DNA of 64,000 nt, taken from Paenibacillus bovis. Lineage in GTDB: Bacteria; Bacillota; Bacilli; Paenibacillales; Paenibacillaceae. The first letter of the stretch is position 1. Each line of letters opens with the position of its first letter. The stretch covers positions 1,729,501 through 1,793,500 of the forward strand of contig NZ_CP013023.1 in NCBI RefSeq assembly GCF_001421015.2. Direction: 5' to 3'. The position numbers and the translations under genes were made by a program. The notes below the pieces were generated by a model, which made no database searches, was not told the origin of the DNA, and worked only from the letters and a program-made list of their open reading frames with translations. Positions 1 to 9,294 of this stretch are shown here, piece after piece.

Positions 1-1
1 C

Positions 2-2338
2 TGTCGGCTCAATCTGACTACATGGGTCGATGCGACGCATCTGCATCCGGAAGATCGTGCTGTCTATATTGAAATAGGGCGCAGATATCATGTGCCTGTT
101 ACGATTATTGCATTGGATATTCCCGAGAAAACGCTGCTGGAACGGGATCGCGAACGTGAACATGCTCGCGGCCGGCAGCGGGTTAAGCAGCATTATCAGG
201 TATTCCGCAAAAATATATTCACTCTGAAAAGTGAAGGCTTTCGGGCTGTCCATATTCTAAAACCTCAGGATATGGCATCCGTTACTTTTGAACGAAAAGC
301 CAATCCGCTGATTCACGATCTCGATCACGGTATAGATATCATTGGCGATATCCATGGATGCTATGAGGAGATGATAGAACTTATCCAGCAGCTGGGCTAT
401 GAGCCGGATAAAGACGAAGTATATCGTCATCCCGATGGCCGTCAACTGGTATCGGTCGGTGATATTATGAGCCGCGGACCTCGCTCCATGGACACCATGC
501 TGTTCTGGCAGCGCCAGATTGCGGCTGGTCAGGGACTTATGGTTGACAGTAATCACGGCTGGAAAGTAGCGCGTTATCTGGAGGGTCGCAAGGTTACGAT
601 GAATCATGGTGACGAGAAATTCGCTGCCGAGCTGGAGGCTTATGGAGCCGAGCATGGAGCGGAAGCGATGAAGCTTCTGCAAAACTCGCTAAAAGATATG
701 CTTATGTCTGCTCCGTCGCATCTGGTCTTCCAGCGTAACGGTATTCGCTGTCTGGTTGTGGCCCATGCCGGAATACAGGACCGCTTTATCGGCAAACAAT
801 CACGGCGTATCGACGACTATTGCCGCTATGGCGATGTATCTGAGACGGGTGAAGATGGCCGTCCTGTTCGCAAAGACTGGTTTACCGACCATACCTCGGG
901 TGAGATTATTGTATGGGGGCATGATCCGCGTCCACAGCCTACCGTTGTGAACCGGACCATTAATATAGATCAGGGAGCTGTATTTGGCGGCAGATTGACA
1001 GCGTATCGTTATCCGGAACAGAGGTTTGTAAGTGTGGAAGCGAAAGAAGATTATGCCCAGGACCCGGACAGTCCGCTCATCCGGTGGCAGAAGCGCCGCT
1101 TTGCTGCACCGAATCTGCGCCAGTTTATCGATGGATATACGGTACTGACAGACAGCTATGGAGAGATTGGCGTTCGCAGTGAATTTGTCAAATCGGCACT
1201 GGATTCGACTTCCCATTACACAATACCGCTGGAAGAACTGGTCTATATCCCGCCGACCATGACACCACCTCCTGTTCCGGCGGAAGCAGAAGGCTATCTG
1301 GAGCACCCGGCAGAAGCGGTAGCCTATTACCGTTCTCGCAATGTTACCCGGCTGGTAGCGGAGAAAAAGCATATGGGCAGCCGGGCCATTGTACTTCTGT
1401 TCCGCGATGAACATGCAGCGGTGCCTTATGTGGGTCGTCCGCTGGCAGGTACTATTTATACCCGTACCGGCAGAGCCTTTTTTCAGACAGAACTGGAACA
1501 GATGGTTATCGGACAGCTTCGGGACGATCTGGTCCGGGCAGGCTATTTTGACCGTTATGCTACCGACTGGGTGCTGCTGGATACCGAGATTGTGCCATGG
1601 AATCTCAAAGCACGTGAATTGATTGCTTCCCAGTATGCCCATGTATCCGAAGCGGCTGATATGGACCGCAGCTATATACTGAAACGTCTGCATACCGCTC
1701 GGGCCGAAGGACGTGAAGTGGATGACTGGATCACAGAATGCACAGCCCGCCAGACCAATGCGGATATTTTCCGCGAGACGTTCCAGAAATACTGCTGGGA
1801 TACTGAAGGAACAGAAGGGCTGCGTATTGCACCATTTCATATTCTCGCTCACAGCAGCGGTTCCCTCATGGATCGTTCACATGAATGGCATATGCAGCAT
1901 GCGGCAGAACTGGCAGCATATTCGTCTCTGTTTATGCCGACCGAATACCGGGTCATGGATATTGACAATGATCCGGACAGTGAACAGGAACTGATCCGCT
2001 GGTGGATAGAAATGACCGAAGATGGACATGAAGGAATCGTACTCAAACCGGAGTATATGACCATGTACGACGGCGATCGGCTGATTCAGCCTGCGATCAA
2101 GGTCAGAGGCCGCAAGTATCTGCATATGATCTACGGAATGGATTACTTGCAGCCGGAGCATCTGACCCGACTGAAGCAGCGCAAAACGCGCAAAAAAGAA
2201 CGTCATGCACTGATGGAATTTGCACTGAGTCTGGAGTCGGTGGATCGTTTTGTCCGCCGGGAGCCGCTGGAGCGTATGCATGAATGTGTACTGGCTGCTC
2301 TAAGTCTGGAATCGGATGCGATCGATCCAAGGCTGTAA
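2..2338 (+). CDS. pnkp: Polynucleotide kinase-phosphatase-ligase Pnkp (5' end outside window)
   Basis: Trifunctional RNA end-healing and sealing enzyme of the bacterial Pnkp family. The reading frame is open to base 2 with kinase-like sequence (WVDATHLHPEDR) before the first internal ATG at 92, so the P-loop and true start lie left of the window; 778 residues are visible. The central metallophosphoesterase has DIHGC near visible residue 115, then GDIMSRGP, SNHG, AHAG and WGHD. The C-terminal adenylyltransferase has the nucleotidyl lysine in KKHMGSR (near residue 456), then EGIVLKP and the IKVRGRKYL end motif. The family normally partners the 2'-O-methylase Hen1, which would have to lie upstream. 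rtcB follows after 37 bases on the same strand. Family call is firm; the substrate here is inferred. Confidence 0.93.
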   Translation, partial: CRLNLTTWVDATHLHPEDRAVYIEIGRRYHVPVTIIALDIPEKTLLERDREREHARGRQRVKQHYQVFRKNIFTLKSEGFRAVHILKPQDMASVTFERKANPLIHDLDHGIDIIGDIHGCYEEMIELIQQLGYEPDKDEVYRHPDGRQLVSVGDIMSRGPRSMDTMLFWQRQIAAGQGLMVDSNHGWKVARYLEGRKVTMNHGDEKFAAELEAYGAEHGAEAMKLLQNSLKDMLMSAPSHLVFQRNGIRCLVVAHAGIQDRFIGKQSRRIDDYCRYGDVSETGEDGRPVRKDWFTDHTSGEIIVWGHDPRPQPTVVNRTINIDQGAVFGGRLTAYRYPEQRFVSVEAKEDYAQDPDSPLIRWQKRRFAAPNLRQFIDGYTVLTDSYGEIGVRSEFVKSALDSTSHYTIPLEELVYIPPTMTPPPVPAEAEGYLEHPAEAVAYYRSRNVTRLVAEKKHMGSRAIVLLFRDEHAAVPYVGRPLAGTIYTRTGRAFFQTELEQMVIGQLRDDLVRAGYFDRYATDWVLLDTEIVPWNLKARELIASQYAHVSEAADMDRSYILKRLHTARAEGREVDDWITECTARQTNADIFRETFQKYCWDTEGTEGLRIAPFHILAHSSGSLMDRSHEWHMQHAAELAAYSSLFMPTEYRVMDIDNDPDSEQELIRWWIEMTEDGHEGIVLKPEYMTMYDGDRLIQPAIKVRGRKYLHMIYGMDYLQPEHLTRLKQRKTRKKERHALMEFALSLESVDRFVRREPLERMHECVLAALSLESDAIDPRL

Positions 2339-2375
2339 ATATCAACTAATCCGCAGGAATAAAGGAGTGTAATCA

Positions 2376-3605
2376 ATGGCATTTCAAGTTATCGATGGTG
2401 TACGTGTCTGGGGGGAACCCGATCCGGGAGCACTCAGTCAGGCGGTGACCTGCTCGCGTACCGGCAATGTGGTACAGACGCTGCTAATGGCAGATCATCA
2501 CAAAGGCTACAGTCAGCCGATCGGTGGAGTAGTGGCGTATCGCGGCCAGATTTCTCCTTCTGGTGTCGGTTATGATATCGGCTGCGGCAACAAAGCGGTT
2601 TGTACCAATTTAATGGTAGCAGACATTCGTCCGCAGATCGCGGCAATCATGGACCGGATTGCTGCCAGTATTTCCTTTGGCGTAGGAAGAGTGAATCAAC
2701 AGCGGGTTGATCACGAATTATTCGATGATCCAGACTGGGATGTATATACAGCTGCCGCAGGCCGCGAAGCGCATGACAAATTAAAGCGTCTCGCCCGTGA
2801 ACAGCTGGGTACAGTGGGCAGCGGTAACCATTATGTCGATCTGTTTGAGGAAGAAGCAACCGGACGGCTCTGGATCGGCAATCACTTTGGTAGCCGCGGC
2901 TTCGGTCATAAAACAGCGAGCGGATTTCTGAATCTAGCAGCTGGACGTGATTTCCTTGGGAAAGCGCCGGGAGAACATATGGACCAGCCGCCGGTGCTGC
3001 TGGATCTGGACAGCGAGCTGGGAGATATGTATTACCGGGCGATGAAGCTGGCTGGCCGGTATGCTTATGCCGGACGTGATTATGTAATTGATGAACTGTT
3101 GAGACTGCTAGGTGCGCAGGCGGATTTTGAAGTGCATAATCACCATAACTTTGCCTGGAAAGAACAGCATGACGGGCAGGAGACGATCGTCGTGCGTAAA
3201 GGAGCTACACCATCTGCGCCGGGTCAGCTCGGATTTATCGGCGGCAGCATGGGGGATATCTCGGTGATCGTCAGCGGCAAGGACAGCGCCGAGAACCGGG
3301 AAGCCCTGTACAGCACAGTGCATGGAGCCGGGCGAATCATGAGCCGCACCCAGGCTGCTGGCAAGATGAACTGGAAAACCCGTACACGCTCTGGTGGTCA
3401 GGTAACACGCGAGCAGATGAAAGAAGCAGTAGCAAGCTTTGGAGTGGAACTGCGCGGAGCGGATACAGACGAGAGTCCTTTTGCTTATCGCAAGCTGCAA
3501 ACCGTACTGGATGCGCACAGCGAGACGCTCGATATACTGCATGTGCTCAAACCAATCGGCGTATGCATGGCAGGTGCAGATGAATTTGATCCGTACAAAG
3601 ATTGA
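2376..3605 (+). CDS. rtcB: RtcB-family RNA-splicing ligase
   Basis: RtcB enzymes join RNA 3'-phosphate or 2',3'-cyclic phosphate ends to 5'-OH ends using GTP and Mn2+. The 409-residue protein shows MADHHKGYSQPIGG, the metal-site Cys region VGYDIGCGNKAV (about residues 65-78), GTVGSGNHYVD, NHHNFAW, and the guanylation-site HGAGRIMSRTQA near residue 310. The start is ATG 2376 behind AAAGGAGTG. It lies 37 bases after pnkp and the two probably form an operon; a G-U-containing hairpin near 3661 ends it. Pnkp heals ends to 3'-OH/5'-P while RtcB seals the opposite chemistry, so the pair covers both repair routes. RtcB membership is confident; the stress or nuclease it answers is unknown. Confidence 0.93.
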   Translation: MAFQVIDGVRVWGEPDPGALSQAVTCSRTGNVVQTLLMADHHKGYSQPIGGVVAYRGQISPSGVGYDIGCGNKAVCTNLMVADIRPQIAAIMDRIAASISFGVGRVNQQRVDHELFDDPDWDVYTAAAGREAHDKLKRLAREQLGTVGSGNHYVDLFEEEATGRLWIGNHFGSRGFGHKTASGFLNLAAGRDFLGKAPGEHMDQPPVLLDLDSELGDMYYRAMKLAGRYAYAGRDYVIDELLRLLGAQADFEVHNHHNFAWKEQHDGQETIVVRKGATPSAPGQLGFIGGSMGDISVIVSGKDSAENREALYSTVHGAGRIMSRTQAAGKMNWKTRTRSGGQVTREQMKEAVASFGVELRGADTDESPFAYRKLQTVLDAHSETLDILHVLKPIGVCMAGADEFDPYKD

Positions 3606-4131
3606 ATAAATAATGAAATAAAAATAAATAGTTATAGATAGATCCCTTATTTTATATCCGGAAAAGAGTGAAGCATCCATTACGCTTTGCTCTTTTCTTT
3701 CTATAGATACACAATCAGGGCAAAAGCAAAGAGGAGAGAATGAGTGGATTTCTTGAAACGCAAAAATGATATAATTACACTTAATTACGTTATTTTTATA
3801 TGGATAAATCGATAATGATCTATTAGTATAGTATCCAGATGGATAATAAACTGGTGAATTAGCTTTAATTTTTGTCTGGTCAATATGTACTATCCATGCG
3901 ATACTTAAAATTGACAAAAGCGAAAAGAAAATCATATACTATTTCTAATTCTATTTAATGGATATAATTACTATTAAAACAATTTAATACCATACATATT
4001 TAGTAAACTTATTGCATAACTATACATCCTAGCGTATTCAGACTGATTGTTTGATTTTAATTTAAAGCGCTTCAACTTGATAACTAAGGCATATCCATTT
4101 ATTTAGAAGATCAAGCATCGTTCAGAAAGGG
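3606..4131. other. Intergenic region with terminator and AT-rich leader
   Basis: No convincing gene. The left part holds the rtcB terminator hairpin. The rest is strongly AT-rich and probably carries the promoter of the downstream MFS gene, but no clean -35/-10 pair could be chosen. A short palindrome AAGCGCTT lies near 4064; it resembles a CcpA core but the flanks fit poorly. Confidence 0.5.
3661..3705 (+). terminator. Rho-independent terminator after rtcB
   Basis: A 14-base stem starting GAAAAGAG pairs with the run ending CTCTTTTC (two G-U pairs), with a loop of about 9 bases and a TTTCTTTCT tail. Confidence 0.75.
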
Positions 4132-5436
4132 ATGGGGTTTTTGATTAGAAAATCGTTTTATATGTTATGGGGCACACAGACCGTATCGAATATTGCGGAT
4201 ATTGTGTACACGCTCAGTCTGGTAACGCTGGTATTTACGCAGAGCGGTTCACTGCTCACCACGATTTTTATTCCGCTGTTTCGGATGCTGTCCAAAATGA
4301 TTAGTGGACTGGTTGCACCGCTGATCATGTCTCGTCTTCGCCTGACATCGATTCTGATGGGTTCGCAGCTGGGACAATTCGTGATTTTTACCGGACTGAT
4401 CTTTTATTTGTGGCTAAGTCCCGAAGTATCGTATCCGATTATTTTTCTGGCTGTGTTCGGGATGTCCTTTCTTGATGGATGGACCGATCCTGCCCGCAAT
4501 GCACTCATTCCGAGACTGGCAGAGGATGAAGGTCTGATGAAAGCCAATGGGCTCATGTCGGTGAGCGATCAGGTGGTCAAGTGCTCAGGCTGGGCGCTTA
4601 GCGGGGTGATTGTTGCTGTAATCGGCGCAATCCCGACGATGTGGATTGCATCGGTGAGTTATTTTCTGGCCATGTTTTTTACCGCCTTTATCCGTGACCC
4701 TTATGCAGCTGCTGGAGTTCAGGCGGCTGACAAGGTATCTTCTGCAGCGTCCGGTGCAGGTGATGTGGCACGCAAGCCATCTTACGGAGAGCAATTGTCC
4801 GAAGGATGGAAAATTCTCGCTACCAATCGGCGTATTCGCACACTGGCGATTGTCGATAATATCGATACGCTGGGAGGCGCAGCCTGGCTGGGGGCATTTA
4901 TTTTGGCTTTTGTCGTGGAAGTGCTGCATCAGGATGCTAGCTGGTGGGGCTTTATGAATACGGTATTTTTTATCGGCTCGATAGCCGGAGGCGTATTTAT
5001 CGTAGCCCGCGTCAAAAAGCTGCAAAAAAATGCGTATCTGTGGATGCTGTTCAGCCTGCTCGCTTATGTGATCATTACCTTCTTCTTTGCCTTTAACAAT
5101 GTTCCGATGCTGGCGCTGATTCTGTTCGCTGTATCCGGACTGCCGGTACAGATTGCCGGTATTATCCGGCGTACATTGATCCAGCAAAATTTGACGCCGG
5201 CAGAGACACCAAGCGCGATGTCTGCTCTTAGTGTGCTGAGTAATTTCACTTTTGCCATTGCCATGCTGCTGTTGAGCTGGATCGCCGATCGGTATGGGAT
5301 GCGGGATATGTATGTAGTAGCAGGTGTAATGACGACAGCTGCTGTAGTCATCGGATTCGTATACCGCTCCGCATTCCGTGAAGAATCTTCTCCCGCGTAT
5401 GCGTCAGAAGAGAACGTAGCCGTAAATAAAGCTTGA
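4132..5436 (+). CDS. MFS family transporter
   Basis: Integral membrane protein of 434 residues with about 12 hydrophobic segments, typical of a major facilitator exporter. The segment LDGWTDPARNALIPRLAEDEGLMKANGL (split by short gaps) is characteristic of the MFS branch that includes enterobactin and macrolide exporters. A charged cytoplasmic loop sits between segments 6 and 7 (near residues 190-220). Substrate cannot be read from sequence. ATG 4132 has no spaced ribosome site; TTG 4141 in the same frame sits 9 bases after AGAAAGGG and may be the real start, giving MIRKSFYMLWG. The gene stands alone and is convergent with the hexuronate genes. Drug or metabolite efflux is an inference. Confidence 0.85.
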   Translation: MGFLIRKSFYMLWGTQTVSNIADIVYTLSLVTLVFTQSGSLLTTIFIPLFRMLSKMISGLVAPLIMSRLRLTSILMGSQLGQFVIFTGLIFYLWLSPEVSYPIIFLAVFGMSFLDGWTDPARNALIPRLAEDEGLMKANGLMSVSDQVVKCSGWALSGVIVAVIGAIPTMWIASVSYFLAMFFTAFIRDPYAAAGVQAADKVSSAASGAGDVARKPSYGEQLSEGWKILATNRRIRTLAIVDNIDTLGGAAWLGAFILAFVVEVLHQDASWWGFMNTVFFIGSIAGGVFIVARVKKLQKNAYLWMLFSLLAYVIITFFFAFNNVPMLALILFAVSGLPVQIAGIIRRTLIQQNLTPAETPSAMSALSVLSNFTFAIAMLLLSWIADRYGMRDMYVVAGVMTTAAVVIGFVYRSAFREESSPAYASEENVAVNKA

Positions 5437-5760
5437 GTACCAAGCTGATTCATAGAGCGGCAGAACAGAATTTCTATCCGCAATACAAGCAGCATTAATA
5501 GGTGGAAACGTATAATAGCAGAAGCATATAAAGGAAAAGCGAGTATGCATAAGCATGTATAAAAGCAGGTAGCAAACATATGCTATCTCTCCAGAGCAAC
5601 CGACTTTTTGGCGGGCTCAAACTGTCCAGTGAAATCAACAGAATAATAGATATACAAAAACGAAGCAGACCGGCGAACGGTGCTGCTTCGTTTTGGTATA
5701 CTTTTATAAAAAGATATATCAGATCCTATTATAATGCCAATCATTCCTCGATCCTATGAT
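5437..5760. other. Convergent intergenic region with shared terminator
   Basis: Between the MFS gene and the end of the mannonate reductase gene. Apart from the hairpin at 5659-5696 nothing gene-like was seen. Confidence 0.5.
5659..5696. terminator. Bidirectional terminator
   Basis: ACGAAGCAG pairs with CTGCTTCGT around an inner ACCG/CGGT stem, flanked by A-rich and T-rich runs, so it can end transcription from both sides. Confidence 0.8.
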
Positions 5761-6885
5761 TTATACACCGGAATAGGCCATAAATCCGCCATCGACCGGT
5801 ACCACAATCCCTGTCACAAATCCCGAGGTATGCGTATCGGCCAGCCAGAGCAGCGTGCCGAGCAGATCTTCCGGCACACCGAATCGGTTCATCGGTGTAT
5901 GAGCCAGAATTTTCTCGGATCGTGCCGTGAGTGAGCCGTCGTCATTTTTGAGCAGCTTCTCATTTTGGGTAGTCAAAAAGAAGCCAGGCGCAATCGCATT
6001 GACCCGGATTCCCGCATCGGCAAAATGAACAGCCAGCCATTGGGTGAAGTTGTTGATCGCTGCCTTGGCTGCACTGTAAGCCGGTACTTTGGTCATTGGC
6101 GCAAAAGCGCTCATCGAAGAAATATTGATAATTGTCGCGCCGGGACGACCAGTCATATGACGCGAGAACACCTGTGTCGGGATCAGTGTACCTGTCATAT
6201 TCAGATCCAGCACCTGACGGAACCCATCAATCCGGATATCGTAGAACGTTTTCTTCAGCTCGTCATTGAGGTCTTCTTCGCGGAAGCCCTCTTCGGTCGT
6301 ATTGGCATCCGGACGATTACCGCCGGCTCCATTAATCAGAATATCGCACGGACCGAGTTGGGTCGTAACCGCAGTCTCCGCGAGGATTACGCTGTCTTCG
6401 GAAGTGACATCGCATCCGACAGCGATCGACTGTACGCCCAGCTGGCGAATCTCTTCGGCCAGCTGTTCGCCTTTTTCTACGGTACGGTTGAGAATAGCAA
6501 TGTGGCAGCCCTGATGGGCAAGTTCCAGCGCCATCGCACGGCACAATACACCGGCTCCACCGGTAATCACAGCGACTTTCCCTTGTAATCCTTCGTGCAG
6601 GGGCAAGGGAAGGGAGCGGGTATCGGTAGGCGGCTCATGTTCCTTGGCTTCGACCGAATGAATAACTTCACGCAGCGTTTTGTCGACCAATGCATTGCCG
6701 GTAGAGGGAGCTGCCGGAGCTGTCGGCAGATTTGGGATATCGGAAGAAACAGGCTGTACCGGCGTGTAATCAGTATTCACAGGAACAGGAGTCCCTATAC
6801 CGGAATCTGCTTCCGTATAGCCTGGTTCTCCGGCTGCGCCTGCAGCAGACATTTGTGCAGTTACCCGTGGATCAGATTCATTCAT
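5761..6885 (-). CDS. uxuB: SDR-family D-mannonate oxidoreductase with N-terminal extension
   Basis: Short-chain dehydrogenase that probably reduces D-fructuronate to D-mannonate, reversibly, in glucuronate breakdown. The 374-residue protein has the NAD(P)-binding glycine motif ITGGAGVLCRA near residue 110, NGAGGN, the catalytic Ser in INISSMSAF, and YSAAK with catalytic Tyr and Lys. The start ATG 6885 has GGAAGGGA upstream and overlaps the uxuA stop by 8 bases. About 100 residues precede the Rossmann fold; they are rich in Pro, Ala and Thr and look disordered, which is unusual for an SDR. Assignment rests on the SDR motifs plus linkage to mannonate dehydratase, as in the Bacillus YjmF-type enzyme. 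Cofactor preference is not resolved. Confidence 0.85.
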   Translation of the reverse strand: MNESDPRVTAQMSAAGAAGEPGYTEADSGIGTPVPVNTDYTPVQPVSSDIPNLPTAPAAPSTGNALVDKTLREVIHSVEAKEHEPPTDTRSLPLPLHEGLQGKVAVITGGAGVLCRAMALELAHQGCHIAILNRTVEKGEQLAEEIRQLGVQSIAVGCDVTSEDSVILAETAVTTQLGPCDILINGAGGNRPDANTTEEGFREEDLNDELKKTFYDIRIDGFRQVLDLNMTGTLIPTQVFSRHMTGRPGATIINISSMSAFAPMTKVPAYSAAKAAINNFTQWLAVHFADAGIRVNAIAPGFFLTTQNEKLLKNDDGSLTARSEKILAHTPMNRFGVPEDLLGTLLWLADTHTSGFVTGIVVPVDGGFMAYSGV

Positions 6886-7990
6886 CACGAATCCCTTCCT
6901 TTCGGCCCGGTGCAGCTGCAACAGGGTGGTCGCGGCGATACTGCAGGGAATCCCATAATCCCCACAAATACATAATGCCGAGTGCACGGTCATACAGTCC
7001 ATAACCCGGACGGCACTGCTCGCCCCAGAGATGGCGTCCGTGATCCGGTCGACAGTATCCAGTAAAGCCTTCTTCGTGATAAGCCTGCACAATACCGGCG
7101 ATATCCACTGTCCCATCGATCGTACGATGCGAGGTTTCCTGGAAATCGCCGTTGTCTTCCACCTTGACATTACGGATATGTGTAAATGGAATCCGGTCCG
7201 CAAATTCATGGATCATCGAGATAATGTCATTATCCGGATTGGCACCGAGTGATCCGCTGCATAGCGTTATTCCGTGTGCTTTGCTATCGTACATACCGAG
7301 GAAGCGGCGTATATTATCCTGACTGCGAATAATGCGTGGCAGCCCGAAAATCGACCACGGCGGATCATCCGGATGAATGGCCATCTGAATACCATTAGCC
7401 TCGGCGACCGGAATAATCTCATCCAAGAAATACTGCACATTGCGCCACAAATCCTCTTCCGTGAATCCCTGATACGCCTCAAATAGCTCGGTCAGATGAG
7501 AGAGACGTTCCGGCTCCCAGCCCGGCATGGTCAGTGCCGAGTTGGACTGAATCTGCATAACCAGCTCAAACGGGTCCATATTCTCGATTCGGCTGTTTTC
7601 GTAAAATAAAGAGTTCGATCCATCCGGCAGCGGATGGTGCAGATCGGTACGAAGCCAGTCAAAAATCGGCATAAAGTTGTAGCAGATCACTTTGACACCG
7701 GCTTCACCCAGATGTTCAATCGTCTGCTTGTAGTTGGCGATATAGCGGTCACGGCTGGGAAGTCCCAGCTTGATATCCTCATGGATATTAACGCTTTCCA
7801 CGACTTCAATATGTAAGCTATAACGCTCGCCGAGTTGCTTCATCTCCTGCACGCGTTCCCGCGGCCAGACTTCGCCCACGGGAAGATCATGCAGGGCCCA
7901 GACGATACCTTCCACGCCCGGAATCTGACGTACCTGGTCCAATGTAATGGTGTCATTATTCTCACCGAACCAGCGAAATACCATTCTCAT
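6878..7990 (-). CDS. uxuA: Mannonate dehydratase
   Basis: Converts D-mannonate to 2-keto-3-deoxygluconate in hexuronate catabolism. The protein opens MRMVFRWFG and continues with family hallmarks VWALHDLP, VESVNIHEDIKLG, YNFMPIFDWLRTD, IHPDDPPWSIFGLPRI, TLCSGSLGANPDND and RPDHGRHLWGE, a full-length UxuA TIM barrel with His, Cys and Asp metal-site candidates. ATG 7990 is preferred because GGAG lies 10 bases upstream; a GTG at 7999 is only one base from it. The gene follows the AraC regulator by 66 bases and overlaps uxuB, so the three are likely one transcript. No glucuronate isomerase or KDG kinase is in the window, so the rest of the pathway must be elsewhere. Confidence 0.94.
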   Translation of the reverse strand: MRMVFRWFGENNDTITLDQVRQIPGVEGIVWALHDLPVGEVWPRERVQEMKQLGERYSLHIEVVESVNIHEDIKLGLPSRDRYIANYKQTIEHLGEAGVKVICYNFMPIFDWLRTDLHHPLPDGSNSLFYENSRIENMDPFELVMQIQSNSALTMPGWEPERLSHLTELFEAYQGFTEEDLWRNVQYFLDEIIPVAEANGIQMAIHPDDPPWSIFGLPRIIRSQDNIRRFLGMYDSKAHGITLCSGSLGANPDNDIISMIHEFADRIPFTHIRNVKVEDNGDFQETSHRTIDGTVDIAGIVQAYHEEGFTGYCRPDHGRHLWGEQCRPGYGLYDRALGIMYLWGLWDSLQYRRDHPVAAAPGRKEGIRDE

Positions 7991-8056
7991 ACGGTTCACA
8001 CTCCATCTATTGATATGATGCTGCGCATGGATGCCTTGGCCGGTTGTGTGCTTTAT

Positions 8057-8992
8057 TTATACACCTGCCTCCAGCGGTTGACGCATCTGGAGATGGGTTT
8101 TGCGGTAATGACTTGGCGAGATACCCGACCAGCGCTTGAACTGACGGCTGAAATGGGCGATATCCCGGTAGCCGAGTGTCGTCGCAATATCCTGAATAGA
8201 CATCTGCGGATCAGCGAGCAGCAGCTTGGATTTGTGCAGTACCAGATTGGACAGATAGCTGCGCGGCGAGATCGCAAATACCTGATGAAAAATCCGGTTG
8301 CAGTGCGATGGACTGATACCCAGCTCTGCTGCAATATCGTCGATTCCGTAATGGGAATCAGGACGCTCGGCGATCTGGCTTGGATTGCGGTTCACAATAC
8401 CCTGCAAACGGGCGGCAATCTGATGGGCAAGCTCCATATGCGCATAGGTTGAAGGAGATACCTGCGCCGCTTCATTCAATAAAATTTCCCACAGTACGCT
8501 GAACAGCTCAAAAGAAGCAGCCTGCAGGCGTATCCGGCGGGTAATCATATGCTGGCTCTCATGCTCGGCAGCCTGCACAAGCTTCATGATGCAGGGCTGA
8601 ATCTGCTGCGCTGCCATGCTGTCCTTGCGGAACACCAGCTGGTGCAGACGCTCCAGCAGAGACAGGAATACCCGATCATTCATCTCAAAATGAATACATA
8701 CATAGACCAGTGACTGATCTCCGACACTGCGGCTTGTATGAGGAATCCCCGGCGGCAGGATAACGACATCCCCGGCCTGTTGGGTATAGCTGTGTGTACC
8801 CGCTCTCATTTGCTGGGTGCCCTGCAGCACATAATTAATCTCATACTGGTCGTGCTTGTGGCTCGGGCATTCCCAGTCCCGGCTAACCTCCCGCAGATGA
8901 ATCCCCAATAGATTAACCGTCGTCTGTACGTCCGGGCATATGGTCTCAGACAGGCTGATTCCCCATTCCGGTGATATAAAGGAAGTAGACAT
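8057..8992 (-). CDS. AraC-family regulator of the uxu genes
   Basis: Transcription factor of 311 residues. The N-terminal half is a cupin-like sensing domain (SHKHDQYEINYVLQG, then GDVVILPPGIPHTS). The C-terminal half has two AraC helix-turn-helix motifs: IDDIAAELGISPSHCNRIFHQVF and SIQDIATTLGYRDIAHFSRQFKRW, followed by GISPSHYRK. ATG 8992 has GGAGG upstream. It is first in a minus-strand unit with uxuA and uxuB and most likely activates them in response to a sugar acid; that ligand is inferred from context only. A 7+7 inverted repeat in the upstream gap (9133-9150) is a possible binding site. Confidence 0.88.
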   Translation of the reverse strand: MSTSFISPEWGISLSETICPDVQTTVNLLGIHLREVSRDWECPSHKHDQYEINYVLQGTQQMRAGTHSYTQQAGDVVILPPGIPHTSRSVGDQSLVYVCIHFEMNDRVFLSLLERLHQLVFRKDSMAAQQIQPCIMKLVQAAEHESQHMITRRIRLQAASFELFSVLWEILLNEAAQVSPSTYAHMELAHQIAARLQGIVNRNPSQIAERPDSHYGIDDIAAELGISPSHCNRIFHQVFAISPRSYLSNLVLHKSKLLLADPQMSIQDIATTLGYRDIAHFSRQFKRWSGISPSHYRKTHLQMRQPLEAGV

Positions 8993-9132
8993 CGATAACC
9001 TCCAATCTCACATTTTATGCTTGATAGAGTGCTGGTGTAACAGGCTTGGATGAGTTGCAGAATATCGTGATAAAATAGATATGGGTAATTTTACTAGTAC
9101 TATTAATCCCAGCATACATGGATATCATTAAA

Positions 9133-9150
9133 AATGAAAGGGTTTTCATT
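9133..9150. promoter_or_regulatory. Inverted repeat, possible operator
   Basis: AATGAAA, four bases, then TTTCATT. It lies about 140 bases upstream of the AraC gene and a similar distance upstream of the nuclease. The controlling protein is unknown. Confidence 0.35.
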
Positions 9151-9234
9151 AATAACATTGAAATGAATACGGACGGATGTATGAACTGTTAGCAGCTCTT
9201 TGTCGCTATCGCTAAAGAGTTATCGCAAAACCTC

Positions 9235-9243
9235 TGGTATAAT
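9235..9243 (+). promoter_or_regulatory. Extended -10 promoter for the nuclease gene
   Basis: TGGTATAAT fits the TGnTATAAT extended -10 pattern, about 50 bases before the nuclease ATG. No good -35 is present, which extended -10 promoters tolerate. Confidence 0.5.
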
Positions 9244-9294
9244 GGGTATAATTACGATAAATCTCTACAAGTATCTACAGAAAGGCTGTCTGGC

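Larger units (their letters stand above)
8993..9294. other. Divergent promoter region
   Basis: Separates the uxu regulator (minus) from the nuclease gene (plus). It holds the inverted repeat at 9133-9150 and an extended -10 at 9235-9243. No reading frame looks coding. Confidence 0.5.

Noticed and set aside
800..1852. A 350-codon open frame on the minus strand
   Set aside because: It lies wholly inside pnkp, whose protein is clearly conserved; the antisense translation has no motif and no ribosome site.
4060..4078. A CcpA site around AAGCGCTT
   Set aside because: The flanking bases do not fit the TGnAAnCGnTnnCA pattern.
6886..7209. A longer SDR protein starting at 7209
   Set aside because: The added codons overlap uxuA; ATG 6885 has a strong ribosome site.
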